Below, piece after piece: positions 8,371 through 15,618 of a stretch of 64,000 nucleotides of DNA. The notes below the pieces were generated by a model. The model saw nothing but the letters and a program-made list of their open reading frames with translations. It searched no databases and had not been told where the DNA came from. A program made the translations under genes and the position numbers. Position 1 is the first letter of the stretch. Every line of letters begins with the position of its first letter. The DNA lies in the NCBI GenBank assembly GCA_016794925.1, contig JAEUIW010000009.1:62001-126000 (forward strand), given 5' to 3'. This DNA is from Phycisphaerae bacterium (GTDB lineage Bacteria > Planctomycetota > Phycisphaerae > Phycisphaerales > UBA1924).

Positions 8371-9474
8371 TCAGTCGCCGAAGCACACGCCGGTCAACCG
8401 GGCCGCGCGGACCAGCTCATCGTCGGCGCCGATGAGCCGCTGGCCCGACGCGGCCACGGAAAGGTCCACGTCCGTCACCGCGGCGCCGCGGATCGCGGCC
8501 ATGCGGGCGTCAGCGCCGCGCAGCAGCAGCTCCACGGCATGGACGCCCAGCCGCGTGCCGAGGATGCGGTCGAACGGGACCGGCGGTCCGCCCCGCTGCA
8601 CGTGCCCGAGCACGATGGAGCGGCTCTCGACGTTGGTGGCGAGCTCGATCTGGTCGGCGAGCACGCGCCCGATGCCGCCCAGGCGGGTGGGATCGGGCGA
8701 GGTGGGATCGACGCGGGCGACGGTCGCCGCGCCGCCGCGCGGCCTGGCTCCCTCGGCCACGCAGACGATTGTGTGCCGCTTGCCGTCGTTGGCGCGCGCG
8801 TGAACGACGCGCGCGATGATCGCGGGGTCGTAGGGGATCTCGGGCACCAGGATGACCTCGGCCCCCCCCGCGACGCCCGCGTGCAGGGCGATCCAGCCCG
8901 CGTAGCGCCCCATCACCTCGACCACCATCGTCCGGTGGTGCGACGCCGCGGTGGTGCGCACGCGGTCGAGCGCCTCGGTGGCGGTGGTCACGGCGGTGGT
9001 GAATCCGAAGGTCACGTCCGTGCCGAGGATGTCGTTGTCGATCGTCTTGGGCACGCCCACGATGCGCAGGCCCTTGGCACGGCGCAGGAACGCGCTGGAG
9101 ACCTCCATCGTTCCGTCCCCGCCCACGGCGACGATCGCGTCAAGGCCGGCCCGCCGAGCGGTCTCGACCGCGCGATCCGTCTCGTCCGTGAATCGCGGCG
9201 AGCCGTCCGGGTTCGTGCCGCGGGCGAAACGGGCGGGGTTGGCCCGGTTGCTGGCGCCCAGGATGGTCCCGCCCTGAGCGAGGATGCCGGACACGTCCGC
9301 CGCGGTGAGCGCGCGGGTGCGACCCTCGATCAGCCCCAGGAAGCCGTCCTCGATTCCGACGACTTTCGCACCCGCCGCGAGGGCGCGGCGGGTCACGGCG
9401 CGGATGACGGCGTTCAAGCCCGGGCAATCACCCCCCCCGGTGAGGATCCCGATTGTGATGCTCGTTCCGCTCAT
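8371..9474 (-). CDS. pfkA: 6-phosphofructokinase
   Basis: 367 aa; phosphorylates fructose 6-phosphate in glycolysis. Motifs in order: GILTGGGDCPGLNAVIRA (nucleotide site), GGDGTMEVSSAF, VPKTIDNDILGTD, MGRYAGWIALHAG, LGHVQRGGPPVPFDRILGTRLG. The glycine of GGDG (Gly104 in E. coli) is typical of ATP-dependent enzymes, whereas the Lys of PKTIDND (Gly124 in E. coli) is typical of PPi enzymes. The G/K combination is known from ATP-using members of the longer subgroup, so ATP is the likelier donor. ATG 9474 lies 16 bp after the stop of the upstream VWA gene, with AAGG nearby, so it is probably the last gene of that operon. Confidence 0.93.
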   Translation of the reverse strand: MSGTSITIGILTGGGDCPGLNAVIRAVTRRALAAGAKVVGIEDGFLGLIEGRTRALTAADVSGILAQGGTILGASNRANPARFARGTNPDGSPRFTDETDRAVETARRAGLDAIVAVGGDGTMEVSSAFLRRAKGLRIVGVPKTIDNDILGTDVTFGFTTAVTTATEALDRVRTTAASHHRTMVVEVMGRYAGWIALHAGVAGGAEVILVPEIPYDPAIIARVVHARANDGKRHTIVCVAEGARPRGGAATVARVDPTSPDPTRLGGIGRVLADQIELATNVESRSIVLGHVQRGGPPVPFDRILGTRLGVHAVELLLRGADARMAAIRGAAVTDVDLSVAASGQRLIGADDELVRAARLTGVCFGD

Positions 9475-9490
9475 GCCTTGTCCCCGGCGC

Positions 9491-12013
9491 TCAGGCCAAT
9501 CGGATCAACCGCCGTCCCACCCATTCCACGGTCATCAGCCCGATGACCAGCAGCAGGGCGAGCGGGGAATCCCACAGCGGGTCCTCGTCGGATCGTCCCA
9601 GCACCCGCACCGTGCGGTTGGGGATCAGCCCGGGCAGGGCTCCGACCTGTTCCTCGGTGAGCACGCGGCCGCCGGTTTCCGCGCACAACCGCGCGAGCCC
9701 CGCGTGATCGGCCTCGGGGCGGCGTCGTTCCTCGTCGGTCTCGGTTGCCTCAGCCCGCGTCGAGATGATGCCGCCCGCCGCGCCGCCGATCGGTTCCACG
9801 GTTTCAACGAGGAACTCACCCGCCTCGGCGGGGGTCCAGCCGCCGGAGAACCCCCGCGTGCCCGTCGTCTCCGTGCCCGTTTCGCGCCCCTGTTCAGGTC
9901 GCAGCACGACCTCGAGGGGGGCCGCCGGTTCCGTCAGCGGCGAGCCGTCGGGCGCGGTCATGCGTCGGACCCGGACCAGCACCCGTTCTCCCGCCGCGTC
10001 GAGTGCGGATTGATCCAGCACGTCCATACGAATCTGGGCGGTTCCGCCCACTTCGACTGTGCCGGGCGAGACTTCGAGCACCGCCGCCCTCCCGGAACGG
10101 GAGAGACTGTCGCGGCCCATCAGCCGGACGAGCTGGAGCCAGAATCGCTCCGGCAGGTCCTCTCCCCGCCCGTACCGCCAACGCCAGATCTCGTCGGTGC
10201 CGACGTAGATGCAGCGCCCCGCGCCGAACCGCATGGACACCACCAGCGCCGCCTCCGGGACGTCCTCCGCGCCCGGCGCGGAGACGGGTCGGGCGGTGGC
10301 CAGCACCTCGGCGGCCGGCTTGAGCCGCGCGCGGTCCAGGCGCTGCGCCCAGCGGAGGCGGGCCCACGGCACACCGGGATCGCTCAGCTCGCGGGGCCAC
10401 ACGCCGTCCGATTCGGAACCCAGCCGCAGGACGCCCAGTTCCCCCGCCCGCGGCGTCGGACTGACCACAACGTCGCGGTCCCACGCCCCGATCGTTGCCC
10501 CGGCGGCCCCGTCTCCCGCGTTCATTTGAACGGGCAGGAGGTCGGCCAGGGGCGTGCCGCGCCAGGCTCCGGGAACGGCGCCCTCGCCGGCGATCCACAG
10601 CAGCCCGGCCCCGCGTTCGGCCACCAGACGACGGATCTGGTTGAGCTGCCCCTCGGCGAAAACCTCGGGGCGAACGTCCCCGATGACGATCGCGTCAAAC
10701 CGGGCCCACTCCTCTGAAGTTGAGGGCAGGTTGGCCGGGATTTCCTCGCCTTCCTGCACGAAGCGGCGGCCCGGTGCCAGCAGCAGCGTGCTGGCGCTGA
10801 CGGAGGACTCCCGGACCAGCAGGTTCTTCAGAAATCGGTACTCCCAGCGCGGGTAGCCGTCAACGTAGAGAACCCGGATGGGGCGGTCGAGAAGCTCGAC
10901 CCGCACCTCGCGACGGTTGTTGGTCGCGATCAGGTCGTCATCACCCGGATCGATGACGATTGACCATCGGGCCGGGCCCGCCACCGACGGGCTGGCCGTG
11001 AGCGTGAGCTCCCTGGTCTCGGAGGTCTCGCCACGCTGGCCCGGCGCGGCGGGGGCGTCGAACACCACGTCCTGTGCGTCCAGGGTCTCTCCCGTGGCCT
11101 CGTCCACCAGACGGGCCCGCGCGCCGGTTCGCTCGCCGCCGCCAACCCGCTCGATGCGGACACGAACGGGGACGGAGTCGTTGGTGAACGCCGCGGGCGG
11201 GGCGTCGGCGAAGGCGACGCTCAGATCGGAGAGAGGCCGCTCGCTCCCAAGCGGGATCGCGAAGACGGGCACGTTGCGGGCCTGCAGCGATTGGAGCAGT
11301 GTTCCGGATGGTGTATCGAACGATCGTCCATCACTCAGAATGACGATCGCGGCGGGCGGGCGGGCCCCCACCCGCGCGAGCGTCCCGTCGAGTGACGCGG
11401 CGATCAGGGTCCGACGCGCCTCGGCGAGCCCGAGTTGGGGCACGTGGTGATCCGAGCCATCGGGTCCTCGTTCGACGGTCGTGGGCAAGTCGAAGGCGCC
11501 GGCACCGAAGCCGAGCCACAGCAGGTCCTGCTCGCGTTCGATGCGTGCGAACGCGCCGACGTGCGCGCCCAGGATTCGCCGGAGCTGGCCCTCGCGCGTG
11601 ACGCGATCTCCAGGGGTTCGAGCGCCGGGATCCACCGGTGCGGGCGACGGCACGCCGGGTCCCGGCGGGACGGGGGCGGCCGAGGGCGCATCGCCGATGG
11701 ACATGGACGCCGATCGGTCCGCCATCACGATCACGCGCCCGCGTTCGATGCTCTCGCGGGCCCGGACCAGCATTGGCCCGGCCAGGATGACCGTGAGCAC
11801 CATGAGCAGCAGCGCCCGGCACGCGCCCAGTCCGGCACGGGCGGGACCCGAGCCGTCCAGGCGGCGGTACGCGAGCCAGGCCAGCGTGAACGCGCCGGCC
11901 GCGAGCAGCGCCCAGGCCCACGCGGGAATCGGTCGGGCGAACAGGAACTCGACGCCGTCCTGGCCGAATCCGAGTCGGTCCGCGCCCAGCCACCACGCGA
12001 CGCGTTCGCTCAT
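9491..12013 (-). CDS. membrane-anchored VWA-domain protein
   Basis: About 840 aa from ATG 12013, which overlaps the stop of the upstream gene (ATGA), indicating translational coupling. There are two N-terminal membrane helices (about 31-49 and 66-84), then a von Willebrand A fold beginning VIVMADRSASMS; D99, S101 and S103 form the metal-binding DxSxS motif. A long extracytoplasmic region with a glutaminase-like second fold (IRVLYVDGYPRWEYRFLKNLL, RFDAIVIGDV, GAGLLWIAGEG) follows, and a last helix near the C-terminus (LALLLVIGLMTVEWVG). It belongs to the MoxR/DUF58/BatA-type cluster proteins, thought to act in envelope stress or protein assembly. The exact role is unknown. Confidence 0.85.
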   Translation of the reverse strand: MSERVAWWLGADRLGFGQDGVEFLFARPIPAWAWALLAAGAFTLAWLAYRRLDGSGPARAGLGACRALLLMVLTVILAGPMLVRARESIERGRVIVMADRSASMSIGDAPSAAPVPPGPGVPSPAPVDPGARTPGDRVTREGQLRRILGAHVGAFARIEREQDLLWLGFGAGAFDLPTTVERGPDGSDHHVPQLGLAEARRTLIAASLDGTLARVGARPPAAIVILSDGRSFDTPSGTLLQSLQARNVPVFAIPLGSERPLSDLSVAFADAPPAAFTNDSVPVRVRIERVGGGERTGARARLVDEATGETLDAQDVVFDAPAAPGQRGETSETRELTLTASPSVAGPARWSIVIDPGDDDLIATNNRREVRVELLDRPIRVLYVDGYPRWEYRFLKNLLVRESSVSASTLLLAPGRRFVQEGEEIPANLPSTSEEWARFDAIVIGDVRPEVFAEGQLNQIRRLVAERGAGLLWIAGEGAVPGAWRGTPLADLLPVQMNAGDGAAGATIGAWDRDVVVSPTPRAGELGVLRLGSESDGVWPRELSDPGVPWARLRWAQRLDRARLKPAAEVLATARPVSAPGAEDVPEAALVVSMRFGAGRCIYVGTDEIWRWRYGRGEDLPERFWLQLVRLMGRDSLSRSGRAAVLEVSPGTVEVGGTAQIRMDVLDQSALDAAGERVLVRVRRMTAPDGSPLTEPAAPLEVVLRPEQGRETGTETTGTRGFSGGWTPAEAGEFLVETVEPIGGAAGGIISTRAEATETDEERRRPEADHAGLARLCAETGGRVLTEEQVGALPGLIPNRTVRVLGRSDEDPLWDSPLALLLVIGLMTVEWVGRRLIRLA

Positions 12014-14430
12014 GCGGCCACCTCCCCCGGGTTCGCGGCGGGTGGGTGGCGTACCTCGGGACGCGCGTGACGGCCCGCATCCGCGGCGGACGCGCGGGCC
12101 TCCGGCCGCGCGTGGCTGGCACGCCGGGCGAGCGCTGTTTCGGCCAGCGCGAGCGTGCCCGCCGCGATCAGCAGCCACACGCTCACGGGCGTCCCTTCCG
12201 ATGCTCCACGGACGGCGCGTTCGAGCGTTGTTCCGCGGTCCGGTGCGAAGGGCTCGGTCGGCACGGGATCGGCCAGCCATGCAAACCGGTCGACACGCCC
12301 CCCCGCGGCGGCCACGAAGAACTCCTCGAGCGCCGCCCTGGCGACGGGAGAGGTATCGCCGGCCCGCGGATCAGGGTTCACGCTGACAATGGCGCGCTCG
12401 GTCCCGCGAGCGTCCCGGGCCGTCCACTGCCCGGACCGGCGCACCTCCATCGAGGTTCGCCCGGATGCCGGCTCGACGGTCAGCGCGGCGGTGTCGCCCG
12501 TGCCCGCGGCAACCGGCGCGAGTTCAATGCTCGAAGCCGGGGCCAATGGGTGCGAACCGGCGATGGCGGTGTACTCGCCGCGAGCCAGCCCGACGCCCTG
12601 TCGGACGAGCTCCTGCGCCAGGGGGACCATCAGCGGGCGGGCGGGCAGATCGGACCAGGTGAGGTCGGGCGCGACGCTGAGATACGCGACGAGACCGCGG
12701 GGTGCCGGCGCGCCGGAGTCGGGAGCCTCCTCCCGCCCCGGAGGGCCGATCCAGAGCAGCGTGGTCGCGTCGCTCAGGCGGAGCGCGGCGTGGCCGGCGG
12801 GCGCGACGCCGCCGGACAATTCGGGCGGGAGCGATCGGAAAACCGACACGCCGCGGGCCAACGATGCCAATTCGCCACGGAGCGCGGCGAGCACGTCCGT
12901 CTGCCGCGATTCTTCGTCCGCCGCGGTCAGCTCCGGCGCGGCGAGCGTGACGGGTGCGGCGTCGTCCTCGTGCCTCGTCGCGGCCTTGCCGAGCGCAATG
13001 GGCAGCGACAATCGGCGTGTGAAGGCGTCCGTCCAGACGTGGACGTCGAGTTGGGGCGGGGGCGAGACGATCAGCAGGTTGCCGGCGGACACGAACTGGC
13101 GGAGCCTGGCCCAGGTCTCTTCGCCGAGAAGATCGGGGCGCGGCAGCACAACCGCGTCGGCCTGACCGAGCACGGCCACGTCGATGAGCGCCGGATCGAC
13201 GTCGGTGATGTCGATTCCGACATTCGGCGCGGGTCGCAGCGCCAGCCGCCACCACTCCGCGGCGTCCATGGTGTCGGCGGAGATCGCCCCGTCGGGCCGC
13301 CGCGGAGCGGCGAGCACGACGCTCAGCGCGCGGCGCACGCGGATCGCCAATCGGAAGGTGTTGTCGCCTTCAACGGCGTCGGGGTCGAGCACGCGGGCGA
13401 GGAGCGGGATCGATCCGCTGACTCGCGCGTCGCCGCCGGCGCCGGGGAGTTCGAGACGAACGCGGGCCTGCGCGACACGCTGGCCGGGCGTCCAGCGTAC
13501 GGTGGTCTCGGGCCCGCTCACGATGCCCGGGCCGCTCGGCGCGCCGGCGAAGCGAGTTCCCGGCGCCGTCTCCAATCGGAGGCGTGTGACCGCCTCCCGA
13601 TCGTCGCCCGAGCCGGAACGATGGAGCGTGACGGTGGCCTGTACGGTGACGCCGGTTCCGTCCGCGTCCAGCGCGAACGCCCTCTCCGCGCGCGTGTCCG
13701 CGAGGGTGACGTTGGCGGACGCGCCCGCTCGTGGCGGCGTGGAAATCAGCCGGAGCGCGTCCGGGAGCGCCGGCGCGCGAGCCCGAAGATCGGCGGATCC
13801 CGCCAGCAGGTCGCTGAACACGATGGCGGACGACCCCGGGAGGGTGGCCCCGGTATCGGCTCCCCGGGCCAATTCGGCGAGCAGCGACAGTCCGCCCGCC
13901 AGGTCGGCGCGCGCGTCGGTCGGAGCGGCGGCGTCGAGCGCGGCGCGCACGCCGGCCAGGTCGGCGCTGGGAGGACCCAGGGCGGATCGCGCGGGCGTCG
14001 AGAGCAGGATCAGGGCCGCGCGGTCCCCCTCGCGGAGCTGGTCCAGTGCGCTCCGGGCCCGCACACGTTGACGCGCGAACGCGGCCGCGTTCGAATCCGG
14101 GCCGACAGATCCCGCCTCACGAGCGGTCGCGGTGAGGCTGTCGTCGAGCAGCAGGAAGAGTGTCCTCGGGCCGGAGAGCGCGTCGCCGCCGCCGAGCATC
14201 GGGCGCGCGATCGCCGCGGCGACCGCAGCGACCAGCGCCGCACGGAGCGCGAGCAACAGCAGGCGCTCGACGAGGAGCCGCCGCCGGCTCTTGCGGTACG
14301 CCTCGATCAGGAAACGCATGGCGCCGAACTCGATGGGCGTCCGGCGTCGGCGGGTCAGGAAATGGATGATGATGGGGATGGCGATGCACGCCAGTCCCGC
14401 GGCGAGCAGGGCCGGGTGGACGACGGTCAT
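12010..14430 (-). CDS. BatA-like aerotolerance-type membrane protein
   Basis: 806 aa. The N-terminus MTVVHPALLAAGLACIAIPIIIHFLTRRRRTPIEFGAMRFL is the BatA N-terminal domain (PF07584): a membrane helix followed by the LxxRRRR stretch and a second helix near residues 60-75. A degenerate VWA begins at LFLLLDDSLTATA, where the DxSxS motif is only partly kept. A long Ala/Pro-rich periplasmic part (SLPIALGKAATRH, APRGLVAYLSVAPDLTW) ends in a helix (TPVSVWLLIAAGTLALAETALARR) close to the C-terminus. It is the middle gene of a three-gene membrane complex with the DUF58 protein upstream and the VWA protein downstream. The family is well recognised; its function is not. Confidence 0.85.
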   Translation of the reverse strand: MTVVHPALLAAGLACIAIPIIIHFLTRRRRTPIEFGAMRFLIEAYRKSRRRLLVERLLLLALRAALVAAVAAAIARPMLGGGDALSGPRTLFLLLDDSLTATAREAGSVGPDSNAAAFARQRVRARSALDQLREGDRAALILLSTPARSALGPPSADLAGVRAALDAAAPTDARADLAGGLSLLAELARGADTGATLPGSSAIVFSDLLAGSADLRARAPALPDALRLISTPPRAGASANVTLADTRAERAFALDADGTGVTVQATVTLHRSGSGDDREAVTRLRLETAPGTRFAGAPSGPGIVSGPETTVRWTPGQRVAQARVRLELPGAGGDARVSGSIPLLARVLDPDAVEGDNTFRLAIRVRRALSVVLAAPRRPDGAISADTMDAAEWWRLALRPAPNVGIDITDVDPALIDVAVLGQADAVVLPRPDLLGEETWARLRQFVSAGNLLIVSPPPQLDVHVWTDAFTRRLSLPIALGKAATRHEDDAAPVTLAAPELTAADEESRQTDVLAALRGELASLARGVSVFRSLPPELSGGVAPAGHAALRLSDATTLLWIGPPGREEAPDSGAPAPRGLVAYLSVAPDLTWSDLPARPLMVPLAQELVRQGVGLARGEYTAIAGSHPLAPASSIELAPVAAGTGDTAALTVEPASGRTSMEVRRSGQWTARDARGTERAIVSVNPDPRAGDTSPVARAALEEFFVAAAGGRVDRFAWLADPVPTEPFAPDRGTTLERAVRGASEGTPVSVWLLIAAGTLALAETALARRASHARPEARASAADAGRHARPEVRHPPAANPGEVAA

Positions 14431-14499
14431 GCGGCAGCCCCGGCGCGGCGTGCGCGGGCCCGATCGGATCGATGCTGGCGCGGGCGGGTGTGCATGGGA

Positions 14500-15504
14500 T
14501 CAGCCGAGCTTGCTCCTGCGGAGCCGGGCATGCCGACGCGCGAGGAACGCGGCCAGGGGCGGTCCGAGCCAGTCGTCGGTATTGACCAGCATGGAATCGA
14601 AACCGAACGCGAGGGCGTCCCGTTGCACGCGGGCGATGTGGGCCCGGAGCGCATCGAGGTAGGCCTCGCGGACCGACCGGGGATCGAGCCGCAGCGTGCC
14701 CTCGTGCTCGAGCCCGACGAAGGGGGCCTCGTCCGCGTAATCGAACTCGCGCTCGCGGCGGTCAAGAACCCGGCAGAGGATCACGTCGTGGCCGCGATGG
14801 CGTACTTTCGCGAGCGCGGCCCGGATGCGGTCCGGGTCGTCGATCAGATCCGAGATGATGATGATGAGGCAACGGTTGGTGAGGGCCCCGAGCTCCTGGT
14901 CGATCACGCGGCCGAGGTCCGACGCCCGCTCCACGGGCTGGGTCGCCAGCGCGCCGACGATCTGCCGCCAGGTGCCCTGGGCGCTGGAACGCTTGACCAT
15001 CGCGCGCACGCCGTCGGCGTACACGGCCAGCCCGGCCCGATCCCCCTGGTTGAGGGCGAGATACGAGAGGGCGGCGGCGAGGGCCGTGGCGTGATCGTAC
15101 TTGGTCCAGAGGGGCGAACCGGTCGGGCCGATGGCTCGGCCCGCGCCCGAGGCTTCGGCGAAGAGCCGGGATCCGAATCGCATGGAGCCGGACGAGTCGA
15201 CGAGCAGCACCAGATCGAGGTTGGTCTCCTGCTGATACTGCTTCAGGTGCAGCTTGTCGGTCCGGCCGAAGACCTTCCAGTCGAGGTGCCGGATGTCGTC
15301 GCCCGGTACGTACGGGCGGTGCTGGGCGAATTCGACGCTGAACCCCTGGTACGGCGAGCGGTGGGCGCCGGACATCACGCCCTCGATGATCATCTTGGCG
15401 CGCAGGTCGAGGGTGGAGAGGCGGGCCAGAGTCTGCGGGTGCAGGTACAGGCGGGCGTCGGCCTCGGCGAGGGAGCCGGACGGGTTCGGCGCGGGTCCGC
15501 TCAT
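14500..15504 (-). CDS. DUF58 domain protein
   Basis: 334 aa, cytoplasmic. It contains the DUF58 signature GAHRSPYQGFSVEFAQHRPYVPGDDIRHLDWKVFGRTDKL, then a VWA-like fold with LVLLVDSSGSMRFGS (DxSxS present) and CLIIIISDLIDDPD. Proteins of this family are usually encoded next to a MoxR AAA+ ATPase and BatA/VWA membrane proteins and are proposed to act as chaperone partners. Here BatA- and VWA-like genes follow, but no moxR gene lies upstream; the next gene is a secreted peptidase, separated by a terminator. Start ATG 15504 sits 6 nt after TACCAT. The gene heads the 15504-8371 operon. Confidence 0.9.
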   Translation of the reverse strand: MSGPAPNPSGSLAEADARLYLHPQTLARLSTLDLRAKMIIEGVMSGAHRSPYQGFSVEFAQHRPYVPGDDIRHLDWKVFGRTDKLHLKQYQQETNLDLVLLVDSSGSMRFGSRLFAEASGAGRAIGPTGSPLWTKYDHATALAAALSYLALNQGDRAGLAVYADGVRAMVKRSSAQGTWRQIVGALATQPVERASDLGRVIDQELGALTNRCLIIIISDLIDDPDRIRAALAKVRHRGHDVILCRVLDRREREFDYADEAPFVGLEHEGTLRLDPRSVREAYLDALRAHIARVQRDALAFGFDSMLVNTDDWLGPPLAAFLARRHARLRRSKLG

Positions 15505-15510
15505 GCGCTC

Positions 15511-15516
15511 ATGGTA
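15511..15516 (-). promoter_or_regulatory. -10 hexamer TACCAT, DUF58 operon
   Basis: TACCAT lies 6 nt before ATG 15504 and directly downstream of the terminator of the preceding gene, as expected for a new transcription unit. Confidence 0.45.
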
Positions 15517-15547
15517 ATCGGTCCGTGCGTCCCCCGGAGTGGGCAGG

Positions 15548-15580
15548 AAAAAGAAAAAGGCCCGGGGTCGGCCCCGGGCC
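15548..15580 (-). terminator. intrinsic terminator of the metallopeptidase gene
   Basis: A perfect 9-bp GC stem (15559-15567 with 15572-15580, loop of 4) is followed on the minus strand by five T, C and five T. It isolates the peptidase gene from the DUF58 operon. Confidence 0.92.
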
Positions 15581-15618
15581 CGAGTTCGCGAATGGGCGGG
15601 CGGCGTGGTCGTGCCCGT

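Noticed and set aside
8371..15504. The DUF58-BatA-VWA-pfk cluster as a novel defence system
   Set aside because: The families are common envelope-related proteins in many bacteria and no nuclease or sensor is present. An unusual operon end is more likely.
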